This document shows positions 51,650 through 59,949 of a stretch of 64,000 bases of DNA, one piece after another. The notes under the pieces are model-generated. The model saw nothing but the letters and a program-made list of their open reading frames with translations, was not told the origin of the DNA and did no database searches. Location of the stretch: positions 47,966 to 111,965 of the forward strand of contig CAVQRB010000003.1 in assembly GCA_963715055.1 (NCBI GenBank), in the 5' to 3' direction. Position 1 is the stretch's first letter, and each line of letters opens with the position of its first letter. Source of the DNA: CAVQRB01 sp963715055. GTDB taxonomy: Bacteria; Pseudomonadota; Alphaproteobacteria; Rhodobacterales; Rhodobacteraceae. Both the position numbers and the translations under genes were made by a program.

Positions 51650-52074
51650 TGCGCAAATCCGTCCGGAATCACCGCCGTGGCGTCGATCTCCACCAGCCAT
51701 TCCGGCCTTGCCAGAGCCTGAACCACAAGCCCTGTCGAGACCGGATGCACCCCGCGGATATACTCGCCCATGGTACGGTAGACAGCCTCGCGGTGGCGCA
51801 CGTCGGTGATGTAGACGACGACCTTGACCAGGTGCTCCATGCTGCCGCCCGCCTCCTCGATCAGCTGCCGGATGTTCTGCATGACCTTGTGAGTCTGCTC
51901 GACCGGATCATGGCTGTCGATGCTTCTTGCGTCATCGAGGTTCTGCGGACACTGCCCGCGCATCCAGACGGTCGCGCCGCCGCGTGTGACCACGGCCTGG
52001 CAGAGATCGTTGTCGAGCTTTTGTTCGGGATAGGTCGCCTTCGTGTTGAAAGGGCGGATGCGGGTATGGGTCAT
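51646..52074 (-). CDS. RidA/YjgF family enamine/imine deaminase-like protein
   Basis: 142 residues, somewhat longer than the classic 128. The RidA fold is recognised by MRGQCPQNLDDARSIDSHDP and VKVVVYITDVRHREAVYRTM, with the carboxylate-binding Arg region in HREAVYR. RidA proteins hydrolyse reactive enamine or imine products of PLP or flavin/oxygenase chemistry; catabolic-operon members act on pathway intermediates. Overlaps the Rieske oxygenase gene and the DUF1028 gene by 4 nt each. Confidence 0.9.
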   Translation of the reverse strand: MTHTRIRPFNTKATYPEQKLDNDLCQAVVTRGGATVWMRGQCPQNLDDARSIDSHDPVEQTHKVMQNIRQLIEEAGGSMEHLVKVVVYITDVRHREAVYRTMGEYIRGVHPVSTGLVVQALARPEWLVEIDATAVIPDGFAQ

Positions 52075-53225
52075 TGGGCTCGGCCTTTTGCTCGTCCGGC
52101 GTCGATCTTCGCCATGAGATATTTCGCGAAATCATAGTTCGGGCGCTCGAGGTGACTGAGGTGTCCCGGGACCGCCAGATCGGAGCAGAGCCCGCGATAG
52201 ACTTTCTCCGTGCAGCCGCGATCCTCCACGTTAACGTCATCAAGAAGCGCCTTGAGCTTGACGAAGTTGTCCTGTGCGTCAGCGTCATCGGCATAATCGT
52301 TCGACATGCCGCCGCCAAAGCGGATGTGCACCTGTCCGGGGCCCTTGGGGTGAAGCGACAGATACCAGAAATACCCCGGTGTCAGCGTGATCATCAGGCT
52401 GGGGTAGAGGGCCAGCAGGAAGGTGGTGCGCCTCTCGTTGCCTTGCAGACGGTCGTTGGACGGATGCGCCATGGCGATGGCGAGACTGTCGTCCTTCAGG
52501 ATCGTATGATAGTTGAAGGCGTCGCGTCCCGGCGGGCAGATCATGTCTTCGAGCTTCGAGAGCCCGCCGATGGTGCCCGCATGGCAGACCGGCAGGTGGT
52601 AGCTTTCCATGAAGTTTTCGGCCAGCACCTTCCAGTTCGTATCCCAGACATGTTCCTCGTAGAAGGTCTCGGCGTAGTTGGTCATGCCGTAGCCCGCGAT
52701 CATGGCGCCAACCTCGGCCAGTTGCTCGGCGACGGGAGGTGCTGCGGGATCGAGGCAAACAAAGACCCAGCCGAGCCATTCCTCGCAGCGGATTTCGGGC
52801 AGGGCATAGGCCTCCTTGCAAAAGCCGCTGTTCTGCGTCATCGCCGGTGCGCCCCGCAGCGTGCCGTCAAGGTTGTAGGTCCAGGCGTGATAGGGGCAGA
52901 CGATCCGTTTCGTGTTGCCGCGCCCTTCCAGAAGCGTCGACATCCGGTGCAGGCAGACATTGCTCAGCCCGCGCAAGGCACCAGAGGCATCGCGCATCAC
53001 CACGATGGGCTGGCCCGCGAGATCACAGGTGACGTAGTCGCCCGTGTCGGCCAAGGCATCGGACCGCCCGACCGAGTACCAGTCCTTGCGGAAGATATGC
53101 GCCAGTTCCTCCTCGACGAAGGCGGGCGAGGTATAGACTTCCGTCGGCATCGCACGTGCCTGTTCGAACGGGCGCGACACGCTTTCGCGCAGGGCTTCCA
53201 CCGCATCCACATGATCCTTCGCCAT
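52071..53225 (-). CDS. Rieske non-haem iron oxygenase, alpha subunit type
   Basis: 384 residues. Rieske 2Fe-2S ligands Cys91, His93, Cys110 and His113 (CLHRM...CPYHAW); the mononuclear iron site is in ENFMESYHLPVCHAG with its two histidines. It resembles the oxygenase components acting on quaternary amines and similar small substrates (carnitine, stachydrine or glycine-betaine type) more than ring-hydroxylating dioxygenases, but this is a judgement by eye. No reductase gene is adjacent, so electrons must come from elsewhere. First gene of the minus-strand operon; start 53225. Confidence 0.88.
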   Translation of the reverse strand: MAKDHVDAVEALRESVSRPFEQARAMPTEVYTSPAFVEEELAHIFRKDWYSVGRSDALADTGDYVTCDLAGQPIVVMRDASGALRGLSNVCLHRMSTLLEGRGNTKRIVCPYHAWTYNLDGTLRGAPAMTQNSGFCKEAYALPEIRCEEWLGWVFVCLDPAAPPVAEQLAEVGAMIAGYGMTNYAETFYEEHVWDTNWKVLAENFMESYHLPVCHAGTIGGLSKLEDMICPPGRDAFNYHTILKDDSLAIAMAHPSNDRLQGNERRTTFLLALYPSLMITLTPGYFWYLSLHPKGPGQVHIRFGGGMSNDYADDADAQDNFVKLKALLDDVNVEDRGCTEKVYRGLCSDLAVPGHLSHLERPNYDFAKYLMAKIDAGRAKGRAQ

Positions 53226-53372
53226 GGCACTCCTCCTCGGCTTTTCTCGGCCAAACCGGTCGCACCCGGTCGGGCGACGTTGGCTTTCATCCATCCCACC
53301 GTGCGTGGATTCGCGGCGTTTGAAAAGCGCATCCCTGACTTATCCTTGCCGATCACGCCGCAAACCATGTTT

Positions 53373-53397
53373 CGCTCCCGGCGAACCGGTGGGAGCG
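53373..53397. promoter_or_regulatory. Inverted repeat between the Rieske and flavin monooxygenase genes
   Basis: CGCTCCC (53373-53379) / GGGAGCG (53391-53397), 7-bp arms with an 11-bp spacer, in the 241-nt divergent promoter region. Size and position suit an operator for a dimeric regulator controlling both directions. No regulator gene is adjacent. Confidence 0.45.
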
Positions 53398-53466
53398 ATT
53401 GCGTTGTTGCGCCTTCAGGCCCAGCCCTCTTTAATACGCGTGATCCACCCGAAAGGCGCGCATCTG

Positions 53467-54723
53467 ATGGAAGAGTTCGACACCGTTGTCGTAGGCGCCG
53501 GCCAAGCCGGGATTGCAATGAGTGAGCACCTTGGAAAGCTCGGCATCGAACATGTCGTGCTCGAAAGGAACCGCATCGCCGAACGCTGGCGGTCGGAACG
53601 CTGGGACTCACTGGTGGCCAATGGTCCGGCCTGGCATGACCGTTTTCCGAACATGACCTTCGCCTGCGACAAGGATGCTTTCCCGGGAAAGGAAAGCGTC
53701 GCCGCCTATTTCGAGGCCTATGCGCGCATGATTGACGCACCCATCCGGACCGGGGTCGAGGTGCTCTCCGCGACACAATTGGAAGGGCGGGCGGGCTTCC
53801 GGATCAAGACCAGCGCAGGCGAGATCGAAGCCCGCAATATCGTCGCGGCGACAGGCCCTTTTCAGCGTCCGGCCATCCCGCCGATCGTGCCTGACCTGGC
53901 CAATGTCTCGCAGATGCACTCCACCGCCTATCGCAACCCGCAGGCCCTTGCCGCAGGCGCCGTTCTGGTGGTCGGTGGCGGTTCCTCGGGCGCGCAGATC
54001 GCGGCGGAACTTCTCGAAGCCGGGCGCGCGGTTTATTTGTCCATCGGTTCGCACGATCGCCCCCCGCGTCGCTACCGCGGGCGCGATAACGTCTGGTGGC
54101 TCGGCGTTCTCGGCAAGTGGAACCTGGATACACCCGGACCTGGAACCGAACATGTGACGATTGCCGTCAGCGGGGCCAACGGCGGGCAAACGGTGGACTT
54201 CCGGCGGTTGGCCGCGCGCGGCGTCACCTTGCTGGGGATGACCGAAGGGTTCGACACGGGCGTGTTGACGATCGCGCCGGACCTGAAGGCAAATCTCGAC
54301 GCCGGAGACCGCAACTACCTGTCAGTCCTCGATGAGGCAGATGCCTATATCGCGCGCAATGGTCTCGACCTGCCACCGGAACCGGAGGCGCGGGAGATCC
54401 CGCCTGATCCGGAGTGCGTCACGCATCCGATCCGCGCGCTCGACCTCGCGGCCTGCGGCATCGGCACGATCATCTGGGCGACGGGTTTCCAGTTCGATTT
54501 CGGCTGGCTCCGGGTGGACAGCTTCGATCAAAATGGAAAACCGCGGCACCAACGGGGCGTTGGAATGGTGCCGGGCGTCTACTTCGTGGGGTTGCCCTGG
54601 CAGACGCGCCGAGGATCATCCTTCATCTGGGGCGTCTGGCACGACGCGAAATTCATCGCAGACCAGATCGCCATCCAGAACGGCTATCGGCAGTATCATG
54701 AACAGGCGACCACAGACGGATAG
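53467..54723 (+). CDS. Flavin-containing monooxygenase-like oxidoreductase
   Basis: 418 residues. FAD-binding motif VVVGAGQAGIAMSEHLGKLG (GxGxxG), NADP-binding motif VVGGGSSGAQIAAELLEAG, and the ATG-containing strand IIWATGFQFDFGWLR. Such proteins oxidise S- or N-containing substrates or ketones. The frame is open to 53224, but ATG 53467 starts the family domain at the right place. Divergent from the Rieske-RidA-DUF1028 operon, with which it may share control. The AT-rich island begins directly after its stop. Confidence 0.87.
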   Translation: MEEFDTVVVGAGQAGIAMSEHLGKLGIEHVVLERNRIAERWRSERWDSLVANGPAWHDRFPNMTFACDKDAFPGKESVAAYFEAYARMIDAPIRTGVEVLSATQLEGRAGFRIKTSAGEIEARNIVAATGPFQRPAIPPIVPDLANVSQMHSTAYRNPQALAAGAVLVVGGGSSGAQIAAELLEAGRAVYLSIGSHDRPPRRYRGRDNVWWLGVLGKWNLDTPGPGTEHVTIAVSGANGGQTVDFRRLAARGVTLLGMTEGFDTGVLTIAPDLKANLDAGDRNYLSVLDEADAYIARNGLDLPPEPEAREIPPDPECVTHPIRALDLAACGIGTIIWATGFQFDFGWLRVDSFDQNGKPRHQRGVGMVPGVYFVGLPWQTRRGSSFIWGVWHDAKFIADQIAIQNGYRQYHEQATTDG

Positions 54724-54828
54724 CGCCGTTATTTATTTAACATGAGAATGATTATGCGTTTAATATACTTTGAGTTTCGATAGTATATTATTAACGATAA
54801 GGTGGGGTCGACAAAGGAGGCCCCTACC
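54724..54828. other. AT-rich junction at the left edge of an acquired segment
   Basis: About 100 nt of strikingly low GC (TTATTTATTTAAC, TTTAATATACTTTG, ATAGTATATTATTAAC) in a GC-rich window. It serves as the promoter region of the exported protein gene and marks a composition break consistent with an insertion boundary. Confidence 0.55.
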
Positions 54829-55563
54829 ATGCGCTTTCAACTCAAGAGACTGTCGCTATGCCTAACCGCAGTAATCACTTTAGCGGCCGGTTGGCTGCCG
54901 AGCATCACAAAGGCTCAAACCTACCCAATCGACTGCGCAATCCTCCTCTGTCTGTCCGGGGGTTGGCCCGCTTCCGTGCCTTGCAGCCGTGCCCGCGCCG
55001 AGTTTATTCGTCGCATCACGCCATGGCCTGTGGAACCACCACTGCAGATTTGGCGCTGTCCCATGGGCGCATCTTATGAGACCGAACGGCATCCGAGCAA
55101 TGTAGGCCGGATCTTCGAAGCCTTGTTTCACGACGAGGACTATTCGCCCCGCCAATCGTTTCCAGGCGATGCTGTTGCCGTCCAAGCAAAGTCAACAAAT
55201 GCCGCTTGGCGCCCTCCAAAAACCGGAATGGACGCCAATCCGGCAGACTTTGTGCTTCGCCTCGTCCAGGATCGGGCGGACATCGATATCAGCGGTCCGG
55301 AGTTCAATTTTGTCCGATCCATCCGCGTCTTTGACGTTCGATATGCACGGCAGCAAGAGTCTGTGAGAGATGGCGACTGCAACCGCAGTGCAGTAGTCGT
55401 CCTCGGAACTTACGGCACCCAAGGTGACTTCTCCTGGCAAAGATCTTCCACATCCGTCAGTCACAAAACCCGAAGGACACTTTCACTTTCTACGGGCCAA
55501 TTGGACCGTGGTAACAGCCGAGGGTCCGATACAACTGCGGTTCCCGGTGATTTCATGCAGTAA
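54829..55563 (+). CDS. Exported protein of conjugative-element type, function unknown
   Basis: 244 residues with a signal peptide (LCLTAVITLAAGWLP, cleavage after ITKA). The following YPIDCAILLCLSGGWPASVP with regularly spaced cysteines and RRITPWPVEPPLQIWRCPMG resemble an exported protein I recall from conjugative elements and plasmids of Rhodobacteraceae; this is memory, not a search. AAAGGAGG precedes the ATG. After GTYGTQGDFSWQRSS the frame looks less protein-like while the next frame reads LRANWTVVTAEGPIQLRF, so a frameshift near 55440-55470 is possible. Confidence 0.6.
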   Translation: MRFQLKRLSLCLTAVITLAAGWLPSITKAQTYPIDCAILLCLSGGWPASVPCSRARAEFIRRITPWPVEPPLQIWRCPMGASYETERHPSNVGRIFEALFHDEDYSPRQSFPGDAVAVQAKSTNAAWRPPKTGMDANPADFVLRLVQDRADIDISGPEFNFVRSIRVFDVRYARQQESVRDGDCNRSAVVVLGTYGTQGDFSWQRSSTSVSHKTRRTLSLSTGQLDRGNSRGSDTTAVPGDFMQ

Positions 55564-55839
55564 GTTCCGTTTGGGTTCCAAGATCGGCAAGCCATATCGG
55601 CAACCCCAGCCCGACCGCCGCAGGCTTTCTCATAATATCAAAAACTTATCTGGTGCTTTGGATCGGCAAAAAACCCGCCTCCAGCCACGTTGCAGGCCCA
55701 AAAATCAGGACTTCCGACGTTCAGAACAATGCAGGGTTACGGATAAAAATGGGAAACGGAGGCGCAGAACCTCCTGCTAACTTGTATTTCAGCAATATTG
55801 ACGCTATATACCGTCAGTATCACTGTAGGAGTGCAAGAC
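55564..55839. promoter_or_regulatory. Gap upstream of the toxin-antitoxin pair, with operator-like repeat
   Basis: 276 nt. The first half may contain the frameshifted end of the preceding gene. Near the antitoxin start, TGACG (55799-55803) and CGTCA (55812-55816) form an inverted repeat with an 8-nt AT-rich spacer, within TTGACGCTATATACCG. This is a plausible autoregulatory operator for the Xre antitoxin. Confidence 0.5.
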
Positions 55840-56190
55840 ATGCTTATCACTAACTTCGCTGAAGCTGGGCAGTTTGAACCGCGCAAGATCGCCGCAACCC
55901 TGCGCACTTCGGCTGAGGAAATCGCATTGACCGTGGGTTTGGGCAAAGACGCGTTACAGAGGCGAGCCCGCATCAGTTCGGACAAGACACAGCGCCGCCT
56001 GCGCGAACTGGTAGAGGTACTGAACAAAGTCGAACCGCGTTTTGGGTCGGAACTGATGGCCTATGCGTGGTACCGGTCAGAGCCACTGCCCGGCTTTGAT
56101 GGCCGGACTGCCATGCAACTCGTTCAGGAAGGCAAAGCACAGCAGGTTCTGGAATACATCGACGCAGTCGACGCAGGCGTCTTCGCCTGA
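55840..56190 (+). CDS. Xre/MbcA/ParS-type antitoxin
   Basis: 116 residues. An N-terminal helix-turn-helix-like region (IAATLRTSAEEIALTVGLGK) and the C-terminal DUF2384 domain (FDGRTAMQLVQEGKAQQVLE) that contacts the toxin are characteristic. It would neutralise the RES toxin encoded next and repress the operon. ATG 55840 has TAGGAG upstream; its TGA overlaps the toxin ATG by one base. Confidence 0.9.
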   Translation: MLITNFAEAGQFEPRKIAATLRTSAEEIALTVGLGKDALQRRARISSDKTQRRLRELVEVLNKVEPRFGSELMAYAWYRSEPLPGFDGRTAMQLVQEGKAQQVLEYIDAVDAGVFA

Positions 56191-56702
56191 TGCCTCTGAA
56201 AGATGGCCGCTACACAGGACCGCTCTATCGTGCGCTAAACCCGGTCTATGCGCGAGAGCCTCTCTCGGGACGTGGCGCGGAACTCTATGGAGGACGCTTT
56301 AACGCCAAGGGCATCCCTGCACTCTACACGGCGCTTGATCCCACGACGGCTCTCCGAGAGGCCAACCAGGTCGGTAGCCTGCAACCCACGATCCTCGTGT
56401 CCTACACCGCCGATCTCGGCCCAATTTTCGATACCCGCGATCAGGACGGACTAGAGCAATACGGAATGACAGAGGCCATGCTTGCCGACTCAGCATGGCG
56501 CATGAAGATGCTCGAAGGCCTATCGGTGCCGACGCAGGATTTCGCCGGCAGCCTCATCGCTGATGGGTTCGCAGGACTTCTGATCTGGAGTTTTGCGAAG
56601 GGCACGTCAGCATCGGACTTCAACATCGTGTTGTGGAACTGGACCAGCGAAGGTTGCGTCCTTACTGTCGTGGACGACGAAGACCGTCTGTCACGGATGT
56701 GA
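56190..56702 (+). CDS. RES-domain toxin (NAD+-degrading)
   Basis: 170 residues. RES toxins are ADP-ribosyltransferase-fold enzymes that phosphorolyse NAD+ and arrest growth. Conserved residues are visible: Arg in PLYRALNPVYA and GGRFNAKGIPALYTALDP, Glu in TALREANQV, and Ser/Trp late in FAGLLIWSFAKG. Complete, so the pair looks functional. Overlaps the antitoxin stop by one base. An IS remnant begins directly after it. Confidence 0.92.
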   Translation: MPLKDGRYTGPLYRALNPVYAREPLSGRGAELYGGRFNAKGIPALYTALDPTTALREANQVGSLQPTILVSYTADLGPIFDTRDQDGLEQYGMTEAMLADSAWRMKMLEGLSVPTQDFAGSLIADGFAGLLIWSFAKGTSASDFNIVLWNWTSEGCVLTVVDDEDRLSRM

Positions 56703-56732
56703 TCCGCTAGGCGCGGCCGCACTGTGTATCAA

Positions 56733-57099
56733 ACCCCGCGGAAAGCTCACCTCGGATCAGGCGCGGAAAGTCGACGCGCTCAAGGCCGGCTCTCCCGCCT
56801 TCGCAACGATGCGCAGCCTCGCCATGCGGTTCAACGGTATCATGCGCGGCCGCCAAGCAGACATGCTCCCTGCATGGATCGACGACGCGATCGAAACCGA
56901 CCTGGCGCCCATTGTGCGCTTCGCCCGCACCTTGAACCGGGACTTCGATGCGGTCAAAAACGCAATCGAGATGCCCTGGAGCAACGGCCAGGCGGAAGGT
57001 CAGATCAACCGCCTGAAAACCCTCAAACGCGCCATGTACGGTCGGGCCGGTCCAGAATTGTTGCGGGCGAGAATGTTACCGTTCCGCCACACAAATTGA
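56733..57099 (+). pseudogene. ISL3 family transposase, 3' fragment
   Basis: About 122 C-terminal residues of a DDE transposase of the ISL3 family: KLTSDQARKVDALKAGSPAF, then MPWSNGQAEGQINRLKTLKR, which carries the last catalytic Glu, and AMYGRAGPELLRARML. The N-terminal two thirds, including the zinc ribbon and first Asp residues, are missing. GGCAGAGCC directly after the stop (57099-) may be part of the right terminal inverted repeat. The remnant marks a past insertion or deletion at the right of the toxin-antitoxin genes. Confidence 0.85.
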
Positions 57100-57404
57100 G
57101 GCAGAGCCGATTTAAGGGCAACGCGACACCTGTTGCTTCCCCGAATTCCTTCTTTGCAGGACGCAAACTGTCGTTACGCATCGTGCGATCAGATGAAACG
57201 TCTCGCTCACGCTGAACGGCTTGATGCGCAAAAAGTCGATAGCACGACCTTCGCTGCGATACTTGATCACGGAGCGCGCAGCTTTCGTCGGTAAGAGGAA
57301 TGGCTGGGGGGATGCAGCAAACAATTCTGCGCGGTCAGGTTTGATTTCCGACCGAATTGACATCGATCAATGCGCATATGCTTCACACCGCATAAGCGTT
57401 GGCC
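57100..57404. other. Gap between the IS remnant and the arsR operon
   Basis: 305 nt. The first bases may hold the right end of the ISL3 element. No convincing gene; a minus-strand frame (57112-57363) is not recognisable. TTGACATCGATCAATGCGCA (57357-57376) with the adjoining palindrome GCATATGC (57374-57381) is a plausible promoter/operator for the ArsR gene. Confidence 0.45.
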
Positions 57405-57692
57405 ATGCAGGAGATTCTGACCGCCCTTTGTGACCCGACCCGCCGTGCCGCGCTCGCCGTTCTCTGTGACGGTGGGGAGCACTGCGTCTGCGAACTGATG
57501 GCGCGCCTCGACGCGAGCCAAAGTCGGATGTCGCGGCATATGAAGATGCTGCGCGAGGCCGGCATCGTGCTCGACAGACGCGACGCACAATGGGTGCGCT
57601 ACCGTCGCAACCCGGACCTTGCGCCGGAAATCGCGGCGGTGATCGACGCGGTTCTGGACGCGGAACGCGCAACGGAAAGGAAGGTCGCATGA
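57405..57692 (+). CDS. arsR: ArsR family metalloregulator with Cys-Val-Cys site
   Basis: 95 residues, winged helix. GGEHCVCELMARLDASQSRM carries the CVC pair in the recognition-helix region that binds As(III)/Sb(III) in classical ArsR. MQEILTALCDPTRRAALAVL is the standard N-terminus. It would repress its own operon until arsenite or a similar thiophilic ion is present. ATG 57405 is used; TTG 57399 also fits. Overlaps the permease gene (ATGA). Confidence 0.92.
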   Translation: MQEILTALCDPTRRAALAVLCDGGEHCVCELMARLDASQSRMSRHMKMLREAGIVLDRRDAQWVRYRRNPDLAPEIAAVIDAVLDAERATERKVA

Positions 57693-58747
57693 CCACCGAG
57701 ACCCATGAACCGCAAGCGCCGCACGGACTTCCGGACTGGGCTTGGTTTGTTGGCGTACCGATTGCGGCACTCGCTTGGTGGCTGGTGTACGGCCAGCTGA
57801 TCCCATTTTCGGAATGGGCGACTGCCTTGTTCCCGGTAGCCCGTGATAGCCACACCGGCGAGGCTATTGCCTTTTTCATCTATGACGTGCCGAAGGTGCT
57901 TCTGCTGCTGACCGCGATCGTCTTTGTCACGGGCGTGCTGCGCAGCTGGTTCAGCCCAGAAAAGACCCGCGGGATCCTTGCGGGCAAGAACCAGATCTGG
58001 GGGTATCCGCTTGCGGCAGCGCTCGGCGTGCTGACTCCGTTCTGCTCGTGCTCCTCGGTGCCGCTCTTCATTGGCTTTGTCTCGGCGGGCATCCCGCTGG
58101 GCGTGACGTTCTCGTTCCTGATCGCTGGGCCAATGGTGGGACCGGTCGGGCTGGGGCTGCTATACGGCCTCGTCGGCTGGCAGATTGCCACGATTTATCT
58201 CGTTTTCGGCTTCACCATCGCCACTCTCGCCGGGGTCTTCCTCGGCCGGATGGGACTGGAGCGATATCTGCAGGATTGGGTGCGAGAGTTGAACGCCGGC
58301 CCTGTGGGCGATCTGCTGGAAGAGCGGCTTGCGCTTGTGGACCGGTTGAAGATCGGCGTTGCGCAAGTACGTGAGATTGTCGGCAAGGTCTGGATCTGGG
58401 TGCTGGTCGGCATCGGAATTGGTGCTGCAATCCATGGCTACGTCCCGGAAGCGATGATGCTGCGGATCATGGGCGGCGAGGCGTGGTGGTCGGTTCCGGC
58501 GGCCGTGGTCGTGGGCGTGCCAATGTACACCAACGCAGCCGGAGTCATTCCCATCGTCGAGGCGCTTCTCGGCAAGGGGGCGGCACTTGGCACGACGCTG
58601 GCCTTTATGATGTCGGTGATCGCGCTGAGCCTGCCCGAAATGATCATCCTGAAACAGGTGCTGACCCTGCGCCTGATCGCGATCTTCCTCGCCGTGGTCG
58701 CGGCAGGCATCCTAGCCACGGGTTTTCTCTTCAACGCCATTCTCTGA
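57689..58747 (+). CDS. ArsP/DUF318-type permease
   Basis: 352 residues with about eight membrane helices and a central cytoplasmic loop. The family mark TPFCSCSSVPLFIGFVSAGI contains the Cys-Ser-Cys-Ser motif thought to bind metalloid or organoarsenical; a second repeat has VPMYTNAAGVIPIVEALLGK. ArsP members export trivalent organoarsenicals; others in the family have uncertain cargo. Between arsR and a redox protein gene, an efflux role in metalloid resistance is the best inference. Confidence 0.88.
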   Translation: MTTETHEPQAPHGLPDWAWFVGVPIAALAWWLVYGQLIPFSEWATALFPVARDSHTGEAIAFFIYDVPKVLLLLTAIVFVTGVLRSWFSPEKTRGILAGKNQIWGYPLAAALGVLTPFCSCSSVPLFIGFVSAGIPLGVTFSFLIAGPMVGPVGLGLLYGLVGWQIATIYLVFGFTIATLAGVFLGRMGLERYLQDWVRELNAGPVGDLLEERLALVDRLKIGVAQVREIVGKVWIWVLVGIGIGAAIHGYVPEAMMLRIMGGEAWWSVPAAVVVGVPMYTNAAGVIPIVEALLGKGAALGTTLAFMMSVIALSLPEMIILKQVLTLRLIAIFLAVVAAGILATGFLFNAIL

Positions 58748-58759
58748 AAGGACGAACAC

Positions 58760-58996
58760 ATGAAAACCGTCAAGGTCTACGGCTCTGGCTGCAAGCGCTG
58801 CGAGACGACCGAAGCCATGATCAGGGACACCGCGTCGCGGCTTGGAATTGACGTAGAAGTCGAAAAGGTCACCGACGCGAAATCGATCGCCATGGCGGGT
58901 GTGATGTCCACGCCGGGCATCTCTGTCGATGGCAAGCTCGTCCATGCCGGCGGCTTGCCGGATGCTGCGAAACTTGAAGGCTGGCTTGGCGCATGA
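58760..58996 (+). CDS. Small thioredoxin/glutaredoxin-like protein
   Basis: 78 residues. A CxxC-type redox site in VYGSGCKRCETTEAMI and cis-proline in MSTPGISVDG identify the MTH895/TM0996-like redox-active disulfide family, often encoded beside DUF318 permeases. It may reduce metalloids or a cysteine pair of the permease. 12 nt after the permease stop; its stop overlaps the next gene (ATGA). Confidence 0.9.
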   Translation: MKTVKVYGSGCKRCETTEAMIRDTASRLGIDVEVEKVTDAKSIAMAGVMSTPGISVDGKLVHAGGLPDAAKLEGWLGA

Positions 58997-59904
58997 TCCG
59001 CGCACTTGTCGTTGCCGCCGTCTTGACCACTCCGACTTTCGCGGTGGCGCAGAGCCTGGAAATCCAATCCGTGACCGAGGGCGTCTGGGCCATTGTGGGC
59101 GAGATGGAACAGCGCAGCCCTGAAAACCTCGCCAATAACGCGACCTTCGGCCTTGTCGTCACCGAGGCCGGCGCGGTCCTGATCGATCCGGGCGGCTCTT
59201 GGCAGGGGGCAGAGGCGCTGCACAGTGTTATCCGGAGCGTGACAGACCTTCCCGTGACCCATGTCATCGACACGGGCGGGCAGGACCACCGGTGGCTTGG
59301 CAATGGCTACTGGCAGGCACAGGGTGCGACCGTGATCGCGTCTGATGCGGCGGTGCAGGACCAGCAGACCCGCGCGTCGATGCAGATGACTGTCCTCGCG
59401 CAACTGATCGGCAACTCGCTGACGGGCACTGAACCCGCCCATGCGAACGTGACCTTTTCCGATACCTACACGCTCGACGTCGGTGGGCTGCGCTTCGAGA
59501 TCGTCCATCCCGGTTCCGCGCACACACCGGGCGACAGCTTTGTCTGGGTGCCCGAGCGGGACACCGTGTTTACCGGCGACATCGTCTATGTCGAACGTAT
59601 CCTCGGTGTTGGGGATCAGAGTTCCATTACTGATTGGCCTGATGCGTACCTTGCGGTGGAAGCGACAGGCGGGGCCCATCTGGTTCCCGGCCACGGCGGA
59701 CCCACGACCATGGCGCGGGCGCGTGCCGACACCTATGACTACCTCATGAACCTGCGCCGCCAGATCGGGGCGTTGATTGATGAGGGCGGCGATATCATGG
59801 ACGCGCCACACGTGGATCAGTCTGCCTTTTCTTACCTCGAGCAATTCGACAGTCTCGCAGGTCGCAACGCGCAGACTGCATATCAGCAGATGGAATGGGA
59901 ATGA
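58993..59904 (+). CDS. Periplasmic MBL-fold protein with degenerate metal site
   Basis: 303 residues with a signal peptide (ALVVAAVLTTPTFAVAQS). It is a metallo-beta-lactamase fold of the type seen with quinoprotein/SoxH-like proteins. The usual HxHxDH is replaced by TGGQDHRWLGNG, so the first two histidines are Gly-Gly/Gln while Asp-His remains; later ligands GSAHTPGDSF and VFTGDIVYVE and HLVPGHGG are kept. A single-metal site or altered chemistry is expected. Overlaps the thioredoxin-like gene and ends the arsR operon. Confidence 0.83.
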   Translation: MIRALVVAAVLTTPTFAVAQSLEIQSVTEGVWAIVGEMEQRSPENLANNATFGLVVTEAGAVLIDPGGSWQGAEALHSVIRSVTDLPVTHVIDTGGQDHRWLGNGYWQAQGATVIASDAAVQDQQTRASMQMTVLAQLIGNSLTGTEPAHANVTFSDTYTLDVGGLRFEIVHPGSAHTPGDSFVWVPERDTVFTGDIVYVERILGVGDQSSITDWPDAYLAVEATGGAHLVPGHGGPTTMARARADTYDYLMNLRRQIGALIDEGGDIMDAPHVDQSAFSYLEQFDSLAGRNAQTAYQQMEWE

Positions 59905-59949
59905 ATTTTCTGCGCGCAGGTTGGGTCAGGGCGCGGATGCGCAATACGG

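Noticed and set aside
57112..57363. 83-codon minus-strand frame between the IS remnant and arsR
   Set aside because: Not recognisable as any protein, no ribosome binding site, and likely transfer debris.
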